From the NCBI RefSeq assembly GCF_009909235.1, contig NZ_JAAAPO010000002.1, forward strand, positions 124,001-188,000: 64,000 nt of DNA. The letters run 5' to 3'. This DNA is from Novosphingobium ovatum. GTDB lineage: Bacteria > Pseudomonadota > Alphaproteobacteria > Sphingomonadales > Sphingomonadaceae. Positions 56,640 to 64,000 of the stretch are shown piece by piece (within the stretch, counting starts at the first letter, position 1; each line of letters begins with the position of its first letter). A program made the position numbers and the translations under genes. Under the pieces are notes generated by a model. The model was not told where the DNA came from and ran no database searches. It was given only the letters and a program-made list of their open reading frames with translations.

Positions 56640-57406
56640 TGACCAACGTGACCACCCAATTCATCACCGGCTTTGGCGGGGCAAAGCTGGCTGTGCATGT
56701 GGCCGGGCCGCAGGATGGGTGGCCGTTGGTGCTGGTGCATGGGCTGTTTTCCAGCGCGGCAGTCAATTGGGTGAAATATGGCCATGCGGCGCGTCTGGCC
56801 GATGCCGGGTATCGGGTGATCATGCCCGATCTGCGCGCCCACGGGCACAGCGCCGCGCCACATGACCCGGCCGCCTATCCCGAGGACGTGCTGGTCGATG
56901 ATCTGCTGGCGCTGATCGAGGCGTTCGGGCTGGAAGAGGGCGGCTATGACCTTGGCGGCTTTTCGCTGGGGGCGCGGACGGTAACGCGTGCCGTGCTGGC
57001 GGGGGCTGCGCCGCGTCGGCTGGTGCTGGGCGGCATGGGGCTGGAAGGGCTGGCCGGCTGGGCCAAGCGCAGCGCGTTCTTCATCGATGTGATCGACCGG
57101 TTCGGCACCATCAAGCAGGGCGACCCGGCCTATTACGCGCAACAATTCATGAAGGTGCAGGCGATCGACCCGGTTGCCGCGCGCCTGTTGCTGGGCAGCG
57201 TGGATGACACGCCGCCCGACGAATTGCTGCGCCTGACGCTGCCGGTGTTGGTGGTGTGCGGCGAGGAGGACATGGACAATGGCAGCGCCCCGCGTCTGGC
57301 CCGCCGCCTGCCCAATGCCCGCTATGTCGAGATCCCCGGCACCCACATGAGCAGCGTTACCCAGCGCCAGTTGAGCGAGGCCATTCTGGCGTTTGTCGCC
57401 GAATAA
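56636..57406 (+). CDS. Alpha/beta hydrolase
   Basis: A 256-residue serine hydrolase of unknown substrate. The oxyanion-hole strand is VLVHGLFSS, MPDLRAHGHSA follows, the nucleophile elbow is GFSLG with Ser110, and the acid and His are in GEEDMDNG and GTHMSS. It resembles small esterases and haloperoxidase-like hydrolases. Two adjacent ATGs can serve as start; the first overlaps the upstream stop by four bases. It converges with amn, leaving only 14 bases. Confidence 0.88.
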   Translation: MMTNVTTQFITGFGGAKLAVHVAGPQDGWPLVLVHGLFSSAAVNWVKYGHAARLADAGYRVIMPDLRAHGHSAAPHDPAAYPEDVLVDDLLALIEAFGLEEGGYDLGGFSLGARTVTRAVLAGAAPRRLVLGGMGLEGLAGWAKRSAFFIDVIDRFGTIKQGDPAYYAQQFMKVQAIDPVAARLLLGSVDDTPPDELLRLTLPVLVVCGEEDMDNGSAPRLARRLPNARYVEIPGTHMSSVTQRQLSEAILAFVAE

Positions 57407-57420
57407 CGCGGCCCTGCCAC

Positions 57421-58854
57421 TTACCTGAACGGCGGTTCCTTGAACGCGCGCAGCTTGCGGCTGTGCAGGCGGTCGCCTTCGGCGCGCAACAGGTCCACCG
57501 CCGTGGTGCCAATCGCCAGATGGGCGGCAATCGCCTCCTCGTAAAAGCGGTTGGCCTGCCCCGGCAGCTTGATCTCGCCATGCAGTGGCTTGTCTGAAAC
57601 GCACAGCAGCGTCCCATAGGGCACCCGGAAACGATAGCCTTGCGCCGCGATGGTGGCGCTTTCCATGTCGATCCCCACCGCCCGGCTGAGGCTGAAACGG
57701 TGGGCCGATTGGGTATAGCGCAACTCCCAATTGCGGTCGTCGGTGGTGACGACCGTGCCGGTGCGCATCCGCTTTTTCAGATTGGCGCCGGTCTGGCCGC
57801 TGATGATCTCGGCGGCGCGGGCCAATGCCACCTGCACCTCGGCGATGGCGGGGATGGGGATTTCGGGCGGCAGGACACAGTCCAGCACATGGTCATCGCG
57901 CAAATAGGCATGGGCCAGCACATAGTCGCCAATGCGTTGCGTATCGCGCAGGCCGCCGCAATGGCCGATCATCAGCCACGCCTCTGGGCGCAGCACGGCC
58001 AGATGGTCGCAGATGGTTTTGGCGTTGGACGGGCCCACGCCGATATTGACCAGTGTGATGCCCGAGCCATCCGCGCGGCACAGGTGATAGGCGGGCATCT
58101 GGTGCCGCCGCCATGCCGTGTCAGACAGTAGCGCGCGGGCATTATCCACAGGCTTTTCCACCAGTAATCCACCGGCACCCGACAGGGTTGTATACCCATC
58201 TGTCCCCAGCATGCCGCCCGCCCAATCGACGAATTCATCGACATAGCGGTGATAGTTGGTGAACAGGACAAAGCGTTGAAAATGCTCTGGCTTTGTCCCG
58301 GTGTAATGCGCCAGACGAGCAAGGCTGAAATCGGTGCGCAAACCATCGAACAGCGCCAGCGGGATCTGGCCGTTGCCGTCATCGTCGACCGACATCAGTC
58401 CATCGGCCAGTTCATCTCCAATCAGCGCCAGTTCGGTGGTGGGAAAATGCGCCGCCAGATCGGCCGGGCGCACGCGCAATCCCGCGCTGGCGTCATAGAC
58501 ATAGGGGAATGGGATCTGTTGCGTCGAGCGGCCCACCTCGATCTCGATATCGTAATCCTTGGCCAGCAGACCCAATTGTTCGGTCAGGTAATGGGCAAAC
58601 AGCGCCGGGCGCGTGACGGTGGTGCAATATGTGCCCGCCGCGTTCAGCCGGCCAAAGGCGCGGCCACCGTCCGGGCTGGTTTCGCGCCCGGCATAATGCA
58701 CCCGCAATTCGGGGTAGCACCAGGCGCGCTCGATCACGCGGTCTTCGGGGGGCAGCGTGCCGTGCCGTGCAAAGCTTTCGATATCGGCGCGCAGTGTGGC
58801 GACTGCGGCATCATGGATCCGCGTCAGATCGGCAATCACGGTTTCTGTTTTCAT
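57421..58854 (-). CDS. amn: AMP nucleosidase
   Basis: Splits AMP into adenine and ribose 5-phosphate, balancing the adenylate pool. The 477 residues match the long bacterial Amn. The N-terminal regulatory half includes YCTTVTRPALFAHYL, and the catalytic half has the phosphorylase-like GVGPSNAKTICDHLAVLRP, IGHCGGLRD, GIDMESATIAAQGYRF and CVSDKPLHGEIK. No strong ribosome site is visible before the ATG at 58854. It diverges from the amidohydrolase gene. Confidence 0.94.
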   Translation of the reverse strand: MKTETVIADLTRIHDAAVATLRADIESFARHGTLPPEDRVIERAWCYPELRVHYAGRETSPDGGRAFGRLNAAGTYCTTVTRPALFAHYLTEQLGLLAKDYDIEIEVGRSTQQIPFPYVYDASAGLRVRPADLAAHFPTTELALIGDELADGLMSVDDDGNGQIPLALFDGLRTDFSLARLAHYTGTKPEHFQRFVLFTNYHRYVDEFVDWAGGMLGTDGYTTLSGAGGLLVEKPVDNARALLSDTAWRRHQMPAYHLCRADGSGITLVNIGVGPSNAKTICDHLAVLRPEAWLMIGHCGGLRDTQRIGDYVLAHAYLRDDHVLDCVLPPEIPIPAIAEVQVALARAAEIISGQTGANLKKRMRTGTVVTTDDRNWELRYTQSAHRFSLSRAVGIDMESATIAAQGYRFRVPYGTLLCVSDKPLHGEIKLPGQANRFYEEAIAAHLAIGTTAVDLLRAEGDRLHSRKLRAFKEPPFR

Positions 58855-58963
58855 GGGCGTAAGCTAATCCGGATTGATGACAATGCCAATGCGGCCTGTG
58901 CGGATCACGTGGCGGGGCATTATCCGCGTGGTGAATGGGTGACAGGGGGCGCTTCGGTGGGGC

Positions 58964-58993
58964 CTTGACGGTGTAAGTGTGGCAGGGAATAGT
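58964..58993 (+). promoter_or_regulatory. Candidate promoter CTTGAC-N18-AATAGT before amidohydrolase gene
   Basis: The -35 is a perfect match to the alphaproteobacterial consensus. The -10 is approximate and the spacer is 18 bases. It lies about 70 bases before the start codon. Confidence 0.4.
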
Positions 58994-59061
58994 GCGCGCC
59001 GGGGGGAAGGGCCGCGCCCGCGCCATGCGGGGGGCACCATTTGCACAAGAGGGACAAAACC

Positions 59062-60099
59062 ATGACGATCAGGAGCATCCTGAAGGGCCGTATTCGCCGG
59101 TCGATTTCTGTCAGCGCTGTCATTGTTGGGGCCGCCGCCCTGACCGCGCCCGCTTTGGCCGCGCCCGCGGGTGATCCGCCGCCGGTGATCGACGTGCACG
59201 TCCACGCGGGCGAGTTTCCCGGTGGTGGCATGACGGTATGCCCCAACGCCGCGCAATTCCTGGCGTCCGATCCCAAAGGCCCCGAGGCGCCGTTCGGCTG
59301 GTCGGGCGAGGATTGCAGCCCGCGCCTGTATCCGTCCGCGCCGGGCCAGTATCTGAGCGATGTCGCGGCCGAGATGAAGCGGTTGAACGTCACCGCCGTG
59401 GTGTTTGGCAAGCCGGACGACGTCAAGAAGTTCATGGCCGCCGCCCCCGGCCGGGTGATCCCCGGTACCGGTTTCAACAGCGTGGCCAATGGCGCCGATC
59501 CGGCGCAGTTGAAGATGCTGGAACTGGCCTTTACCGAGGGCGGGTTCAAGGTGATGGGCGAGATCGGCCTGCAATATGAGGGCATTTCGCCCAGCGATGA
59601 GCGCGCCGAACCCTATTTCGCTCTGGCCGAAAAGCTGGACATTCCGGTTGCCATCCATATGGGCACGGGCGGTTCGGGGCGCGCCAATGTCGCCATGCCC
59701 AAATTCCGTGGCTCGATGGGCAATCCGCTGCTGCTGGAGGAACTGCTGGCACGCCACCCCAAGCTGCGGGTGTGGATCATGCATGCCGGCTATCCCATGG
59801 CCGAAAACCTGCTGACGCTGTTGCAGGCCAACAGCCATGTCCATGTCGATATCGCCGGTCTGGTCTGGTCGTATCCGCTGAAGGAAGTGAATGCCTATAT
59901 CAAGCGGATCGTCGATGGCGGTTTTGGCGACCGCATCATGTTTGGTACCGATCAGATGATGTGGCCCAAGCTGATGGCCTATTCGATCAGCATCGTGCAG
60001 AACGCCGACTATCTGACGCCGCAGCAAAAGCGCGACATCCTGTATAACAACGCGGCGCGTTTCCTGCGTCTGCCGGCGGCCGCGCAGCCTGCCAAGTAA
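59062..60099 (+). CDS. Exported amidohydrolase family protein (Amidohydro_2 type)
   Basis: A 345-residue metal-dependent hydrolase. The signal peptide (about 1-34) ends APALAAPA. The TIM-barrel metal motif DVHVHAG (His46, His48) follows. Later ligands are AIHMGTGGSG, WIMHAGYPM and FGTDQMMWP with the metal Asp. This is the amidohydrolase-related family that includes decarboxylases and lactonases, so the reaction may not be amide hydrolysis. GAGGGA precedes the ATG; a TTG seven codons upstream is less likely. Confidence 0.87.
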   Translation: MTIRSILKGRIRRSISVSAVIVGAAALTAPALAAPAGDPPPVIDVHVHAGEFPGGGMTVCPNAAQFLASDPKGPEAPFGWSGEDCSPRLYPSAPGQYLSDVAAEMKRLNVTAVVFGKPDDVKKFMAAAPGRVIPGTGFNSVANGADPAQLKMLELAFTEGGFKVMGEIGLQYEGISPSDERAEPYFALAEKLDIPVAIHMGTGGSGRANVAMPKFRGSMGNPLLLEELLARHPKLRVWIMHAGYPMAENLLTLLQANSHVHVDIAGLVWSYPLKEVNAYIKRIVDGGFGDRIMFGTDQMMWPKLMAYSISIVQNADYLTPQQKRDILYNNAARFLRLPAAAQPAK

Positions 60100-60117
60100 G
60101 CCAGCGCGTTGGCAAAT

Positions 60118-60153
60118 GGGGCTGGTGCGTCAAACGGCGCGCCGGCCCTTTTT
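60118..60153 (+). terminator. Terminator after amidohydrolase gene
   Basis: GGG-g-CTGGTGCG pairs with CGCGCCGGCCC, with one bulge and some G-T wobbles, followed by TTTTT. It ends about 30 bases before the rplI terminator on the other strand. Confidence 0.6.
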
Positions 60154-60183
60154 GTGTGCCCGCTGCTGTCGCGGCAGGCATGG

Positions 60184-60214
60184 AAAAAGGGCGCCGAGGT
60201 TTCCCCCGGCGCCC
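60184..60214 (-). terminator. Terminator after rplI
   Basis: On the minus strand GGGCGCCG and CGGCGCCC form an 8-bp stem directly followed by TTTTT. It lies about 45 bases after the rplI stop. Confidence 0.85.
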
Positions 60215-60257
60215 CAATTCTTGTGCCTTGCGGCAACCCGTTGACGCGGCGAACCGA

Positions 60258-60857
60258 TTACTCGGCGTCGGCCTCGGCAGCGTCGTCCAGCAAGTCGGCC
60301 GGGATTTCGCCCGGTTCGGCATTGGGATCATACGCTTCGGTGAAGCCACCGGTTTCGGTGTCAAACATCGCGGCCATGACGTCCACGCCCTGCGACTGCA
60401 GTTCGGCTTCGTCGGGCGAACGGGCAACGTTCACCTTGACGTTCACCGACACTTCGGGGTGCAGAGCGACGCGAACGTCGAACACGCCGATGGTCTTGAT
60501 CGGGCGTTCCAGCACGATCATCGCCTTGCTGACCTTGGCGCCATCGGCGTTCAGGGCATCGACGATGTCACGGACCGACACCGAACCATACAGGTGGCCA
60601 GCGTTCGAGGCGGCGCGGATCAGCACAGCCTGCTTGCCGTCAACGTCGCCCGACTGGGCAACAGCAGCCTCGCGGGCGGCTTCGTTGCGCTTCAGGATTT
60701 CTTCGCGCTGGGCTTCGAAAACCTTGCGGTTGGCTTCGTTGGCGCGCAGCGCCTTCTTGTTGGGCAGCAGGAAGTTGCGGGCGTAGCCGTCCTTGACGGA
60801 CACGACATCGCCGATCTGGCCCAGCTTCTCGATGCGTTCGAGGAGAATGATCTGCAT
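60258..60857 (-). CDS. rplI: 50S ribosomal protein L9
   Basis: Elongated large-subunit protein that limits mRNA slippage. The 199 residues have the N-terminal domain MQIILLERIEKLGQIGDVVSVKDGYARNFLLP, a long connecting helix (about 40-75) and a C-terminal domain (LYGSVSVRDIVDAL). An acidic tail of some 50 residues beyond the core is seen in many sphingomonad L9 proteins, as far as I recall. It follows rpsR by 12 bases. Confidence 0.97.
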   Translation of the reverse strand: MQIILLERIEKLGQIGDVVSVKDGYARNFLLPNKKALRANEANRKVFEAQREEILKRNEAAREAAVAQSGDVDGKQAVLIRAASNAGHLYGSVSVRDIVDALNADGAKVSKAMIVLERPIKTIGVFDVRVALHPEVSVNVKVNVARSPDEAELQSQGVDVMAAMFDTETGGFTEAYDPNAEPGEIPADLLDDAAEADAE

Positions 60858-60869
60858 GGGTCTTCTCCC

Positions 60870-61094
60870 TTACTTGACGAGGTAGGGCAGCAGGCCCAGG
60901 TGACGGGCGCGCTTGATCGCCTGGCTCAGTTCGCGCTGCTTCTTGGCCGAAACGGCGGTGATGCGGCTGGGAACGATCTTGCCACGTTCAGACATGAAGC
61001 CCTGCAGCAGGCGGATGTCCTTGTAGTCGATCTTGGGCGAGTTCTTGCCCGAGAAGGGGCAGCTCTTGCGACGACGGAAAAATGCACGAGCCAT
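60870..61094 (-). CDS. rpsR: 30S ribosomal protein S18
   Basis: The 74 residues include [53 protein letters not shown] in overlapping parts, and the end [10 protein letters not shown]18 binds S6 in the platform of the 30S subunit. The gene lies three bases after rpsF and before rplI, the standard order. Confidence 0.98.
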   Translation of the reverse strand: MARAFFRRRKSCPFSGKNSPKIDYKDIRLLQGFMSERGKIVPSRITAVSAKKQRELSQAIKRARHLGLLPYLVK

Positions 61095-61097
61095 GGA

Positions 61098-61460
61098 TCA
61101 AGCCTCCTCGCGTTCGCGGCGACGGCTGCGCTCGCGGTCGTTCTTGCGCATCTGGACCGACGGGCCAGCTTCCAGCTCATCAACGCGGACGGTGATGAAG
61201 CGGATGATGTCTTCGTTGATGCCGATCTGGCGCTCCAGCTCGGCGGTGACGCCGGCGGGGGCTTCCACGTTCAGCATCACAAAGTGCGCCTTGCGATTGC
61301 GCTTGATCTTGTAGGCGAGGCTCTTGAGACCCCAGGTTTCGGTCTTGGTGACCTTGCCCCCGTTGGACTCGATGATCTCGGTGGCGGTGGCGGCCAGCGC
61401 ATCAACTTGCGCTTGGCTCAGGTCCTGGCGGGCCAGGAACACGTGCTCATAAAGAGCCAC
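61098..61460 (-). CDS. rpsF: 30S ribosomal protein S6
   Basis: Partner of S18. The 120 residues begin (M)[21 protein letters not shown], contain [22 protein letters not shown], and end in a basic RRREREEA tail. The GTG at 61460 is chosen as start because AAGGAA lies 8 bases away and it gives the conserved N-terminus. ATGs five and six codons upstream would add only MMKEAA. A promoter-like element lies about 125 bases upstream, leaving room for a leader that could bind S6:S18. Confidence 0.96.
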   Translation of the reverse strand: MALYEHVFLARQDLSQAQVDALAATATEIIESNGGKVTKTETWGLKSLAYKIKRNRKAHFVMLNVEAPAGVTAELERQIGINEDIIRFITVRVDELEAGPSVQMRKNDRERSRRREREEA

Positions 61461-62070
61461 GGCAGCTTCCTTCATCATGATAACCGATCGCTGGCTGATC
61501 CGCGGGATTGCGGGGCCCCTCCGGCTTTCTTCGCATAACCTGTGGCGCGGGCTGCGACATCCGCACTTGCAGTAGGTTGCGGCCCATAGCGATTTTGGCG
61601 GGCAAAGCAAGCGGATTTGCGCGGGTTTGGGCGGATTGCGGGGGGGCAAGTTGATGGTTGCGCCAAATGCAAGTTGATAAAACCCATGCGCGGGGGCGCT
61701 ATGTACAAAAGCCAGAAAAAAACGCGCCGGATGCGCGTGGGCAATGCTGGACCAACGATGGCAAAGAGCGGGCAGGGGGGGCAGCATCATCGCGCGGCGA
61801 TGGGCGGCAGCGCTGTGGTCAGCGTGGCGGCCCCATCGGCATGGCGCATAGGCGGCATCGCGGCGCGGCGGCGGCCCTGTGGGCGGCGCGCTTCGTGGCG
61901 GCTGCGGGCGCGATCATATCGCCGTGGGCGGGGTGTAGGACAGAGCCTGTCGTGGCGGGCGGTGCATGGGGGCTAAAGTGCTGATCTGCTGTGGGTAAGC
62001 GGGGCGATGCGCATGCTCTTCCACTTCCACCATCGCCCTGTCTGCCGTAATGTGCTGGGGGAGGGGCGTT
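61461..62070. other. Intergenic region between rpsF and pentapeptide-repeat gene
   Basis: About 600 bases. On the minus strand it holds the proposed rpsF promoter (61584-61611) and leader. The part from 61620 to 62070 is GC-rich and open in two plus-strand frames, but those translations are Arg/Gly-rich without any recognisable domain, so I do not call a gene. No clear plus-strand promoter was found. Confidence 0.45.
61584..61611 (-). promoter_or_regulatory. Promoter-like CTTGCT-N16-CTATGG upstream of rpsF
   Basis: Minus-strand CTTGCT (61611-61606) and CTATGG (61589-61584), 16 bases apart. The same form is found before rpsA, the tRNA-Ala genes and the DAHP synthase gene. Confidence 0.5.
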
Positions 62071-63456
62071 ATGGGTTTTGCTTTTACGTTTGTGGCGGTC
62101 GTTGGGGGTGCCCTTTATGCGTGGCCGTATCGGGCCGCGTTGTTTGCGCCCTGTGCCGAAGATGCGCGCTATTGTCGGCCATTGAAGCTGCTGTTTCTGG
62201 TCGCGGCGGTTTTTGCCGCACTCTTTTGTTTCGATCTTGTCGCGCGTTGGGATGTGCTGGCGCCTGTGCGCGATTGGGTGCGGCGCGGCCCGATTTTGGG
62301 GCCGCTGTTCTTCTATGATCTGGGGCAAGATCACGCGCCTGAATGGAAAGACCGCTTTGGCGCGCTGGGCGTTGTGCTGGCGGCGGTTGTCGGCTTGGCG
62401 TTCTGGCACTGGCGCGACGTAAATGTGCGGCGGGACCTGACGCTGAAGCGCGAGGATTTGGACAAAAAGGCCGAGGACTTGCGATTGAAAGAGCGCCAGC
62501 AACAGGGTGTGGATGCTGATCGGCACCTGAAGGAATACGCCGAAATCCAGTTGCAGGCGGCGGGGGACTTTGCTGCGGGCATCGATCCAGACGTGCGCAA
62601 TGTGTTGCAGATCACCGCTCTACAGCGATTGCGCCCCTATTTGCGGGGTGAAAAGGGCGAAGAACTGAAACGCGCCGCGTTTGAACTGTTCATGACCGGG
62701 CATGCCGCCGCGATGGAGCGGAATGCGGCGTTGGCGGAATTGGTCAGCCAAATCCCTGAAAGGATGAGGCAAGGTGTGAAGGATTTGGACGAGTGGATTG
62801 ATGGCGCGATTACTGATGCCCGAATACAGATGAATCGTGTTGATCGTGAACGGGCGGCCATTCTGCGCGAGGAATGGCGCGCCGTCCTGCGCAGCGGATA
62901 TCCTTTGCAAAGGCGCCGGTTCGATCTTTTGGATTTTGAGTGGGTTGAACTGGATCAGGGGGCGACGCTGGCGCGAGGATCGTTCATCGGCACTAGCTTT
63001 GCCAAAGCCACGATGGTGGGCGTCGACCTGACTGGCGCAATGTTGATGGGGGCATGTTTTGCCGGCGCGCGGATGGAGGCGGCCCGTCTGCGTTTTGCAA
63101 AAGCGCAGGCATCTGACTGGTCTGAATCTGACTTGCGTCACGCCAAATGTAACGGCGCGTCCTTGGTTGGTGCAGTGATGGAAAAGGCGCAATTGCAAGG
63201 TAGCGATTTGGGGCGGGCAGATTTGCGTTACGCAACCGTCGATGGGGTCTCGTTGGACGGAGCCATCATGCCTTCGGCACGTCATTTGGTGAATGCGTCG
63301 TTTCAAAACGCCGTTTTCGACGATGACACCGTGTTGCGGGTTGGCTGGCAGGAGTTGGGCGATATTGCGCGTTATGAGGCCCGCGAAGCCTTCCGCCAGC
63401 GCGGCGCGCGGCATGTGGATGACGTGCGGCCTGTCGAAGATGCACCTCCGGTCTGA
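62071..63456 (+). CDS. Pentapeptide-repeat membrane protein
   Basis: A 461-residue protein of unknown function in three parts. Three hydrophobic helices come first (about 1-19, 38-56 and 97-114). A charged coiled-coil-like stretch follows (about 120-155, rich in K, E, D, L). A soluble helical region then leads to a C-terminal pentapeptide-repeat block (about 300-425) with A(D/N)LxG-like units such as GVDLTGAML, ESDLRHAKCNGASL and GSDLGRADLRYATV, predicted to form a right-handed quadrilateral beta-helix. GGAGGGG before the ATG at 62071 decides the start over one seven codons upstream. It stands alone, between ribosomal genes and a methyltransferase. Confidence 0.85.
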   Translation: MGFAFTFVAVVGGALYAWPYRAALFAPCAEDARYCRPLKLLFLVAAVFAALFCFDLVARWDVLAPVRDWVRRGPILGPLFFYDLGQDHAPEWKDRFGALGVVLAAVVGLAFWHWRDVNVRRDLTLKREDLDKKAEDLRLKERQQQGVDADRHLKEYAEIQLQAAGDFAAGIDPDVRNVLQITALQRLRPYLRGEKGEELKRAAFELFMTGHAAAMERNAALAELVSQIPERMRQGVKDLDEWIDGAITDARIQMNRVDRERAAILREEWRAVLRSGYPLQRRRFDLLDFEWVELDQGATLARGSFIGTSFAKATMVGVDLTGAMLMGACFAGARMEAARLRFAKAQASDWSESDLRHAKCNGASLVGAVMEKAQLQGSDLGRADLRYATVDGVSLDGAIMPSARHLVNASFQNAVFDDDTVLRVGWQELGDIARYEAREAFRQRGARHVDDVRPVEDAPPV

Positions 63457-63533
63457 TCCCTGCGGCGCCTATTTGCACAGTGCCTGTATTCCAAAGGCCC
63501 TGATACGCCGATCAGCGCGCGGCCATGACCTCA

Positions 63534-64000
63534 TTACCGCGCATCGTAATAGGCGGGCATTTGGTTTGCCCGCAGTGGGCTTTGCGATTTTGTGCCCATA
63601 AAGAAAAAGCCGCTGGAAGCGTCATCGTTCTGCGGCGCATTTTGCCGTGACTGGATAAACCGGATCCAGAAAAAACAGGACGTGATCAGCGCCGTCAACT
63701 TTGCGCCAAAACCCAATGATCGCAGGAAATAGCGTATCGACCAAAGCAGCATGATGCCCGGGCCAAGCAGTGAGCCCGCGCGGATTTGCGTGAAGTTGCG
63801 GAAAAGCCATCGGTGGCCGGACCGGGTAAAGCGCGTGAAGTCATACGCGCCTTCATGGACATGCTGCATGAACGGCGTTTCGGCATAAACCACGCCATCA
63901 TCCGCCAGCACGCGAAAGATCTCATGCACGACCAGGGCCGGGTCCAGCACGTGCTCCAAAACCGCCTGTATGACGACCGCATCAAACACGCCATCTTTGG
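63534..64000 (-). CDS. Class I SAM-dependent methyltransferase (N-terminus outside window)
   Basis: About 155 C-terminal residues are present and the frame continues past the right edge. VFDAVVIQAVLEHVLDPALVVHEIFRVLADDGVVYAETPF carries, in pieces, the post-motif II and III sequence of class I methyltransferases, with the acid and His after the fourth strand (LEHV). A hydrophobic segment (LLGPGIMLLWSIRYFL) and FMGTKS follow. This type often sits in polysaccharide or lipid-modification loci, but no neighbour supports that here. The SAM-binding glycine loop lies outside the window. Confidence 0.82.
   Translation of the reverse strand, partial: KDGVFDAVVIQAVLEHVLDPALVVHEIFRVLADDGVVYAETPFMQHVHEGAYDFTRFTRSGHRWLFRNFTQIRAGSLLGPGIMLLWSIRYFLRSLGFGAKLTALITSCFFWIRFIQSRQNAPQNDDASSGFFFMGTKSQSPLRANQMPAYYDAR

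Noticed and set aside
61617-61976. Arg/Gly-rich plus-strand frames upstream of the pentapeptide gene
   Set aside because: No ribosome site, no domain, and two overlapping frames are equally open, which points to composition rather than coding.

Overview
The window is a compact, GC-rich chromosomal segment from an alphaproteobacterium. Gene content and order fit a sphingomonad of the Novosphingobium/Sphingobium type. The pointers are aroA - cmk - rpsA with a divergent TIGR02300 (FYDLN) gene, the F0 set atpI-B-E-b'-b split from F1, a MipZ division ATPase, and many AmpG, M16 and DPP4-type proteins. The genus is an inference. Almost everything is core housekeeping. Long open frames antisense to real genes are a codon-usage effect.

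Layout. 0-13.4 kb: tsaB (cut by the left edge), nfuA, an M16 protease, class II DAHP synthase (entry to the shikimate pathway), a quinone oxidoreductase, a Gfo/Idh oxidoreductase, an acyl-CoA synthetase, a CoA-ester lyase, a CheW-domain protein, a flavin reductase and an alpha carbonic anhydrase. 13.4-21.5 kb: UvrD/PcrA helicase, an MHS-type transporter, rsmD coupled to an unusual rluB-type pseudouridine synthase, and ampG. 21.5-30.2 kb: mostly minus-strand biosynthesis, folC-accD-trpA-trpB, trpF, pyrF and purB, with several start/stop overlaps. 30.4-36.5 kb: mipZ, radC and a full ydbH-ynbE-ydbL set for envelope lipid transport. 36.9-39.6 kb: F0 ATP synthase operon with a strong terminator.

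39.6-46.4 kb: gloB, a low-GC islet with an EcsC-family gene and several palindromes, then rpsA, cmk, a small membrane protein and aroA. 46.6-52.5 kb: two identical tRNA-Ala(GGC) genes, two tandem terminator hairpins, then ffh-rpsP-rimM, three membrane-associated genes, and trmD-rplS. 52.6-60.1 kb: DPP4-like peptidase, asd, a YjdF-family protein, an alpha/beta hydrolase, amn and a secreted amidohydrolase. 60.2-64 kb: rpsF-rpsR-rplI on the minus strand, a pentapeptide-repeat membrane protein, and a methyltransferase cut by the right edge.

Themes: translation (rpsA, rpsP, rimM, trmD, rplS, rpsF, rpsR, rplI, rsmD, rluB, ffh, tRNA), aromatic and tryptophan synthesis (DAHP synthase, aroA, trpF, trpB, trpA) and nucleotide metabolism (pyrF, purB, cmk, amn). 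I see no phage, integrase, IS element or CRISPR array. The less ordinary parts are the membrane-gene insertion in the rpsP operon, the arginine/aspartate-rich tail on the pseudouridine synthase, the twin hairpins after the tRNAs, a 32-bp tandem repeat at the end of cmk, and a promoter-like pattern shared by several growth genes.
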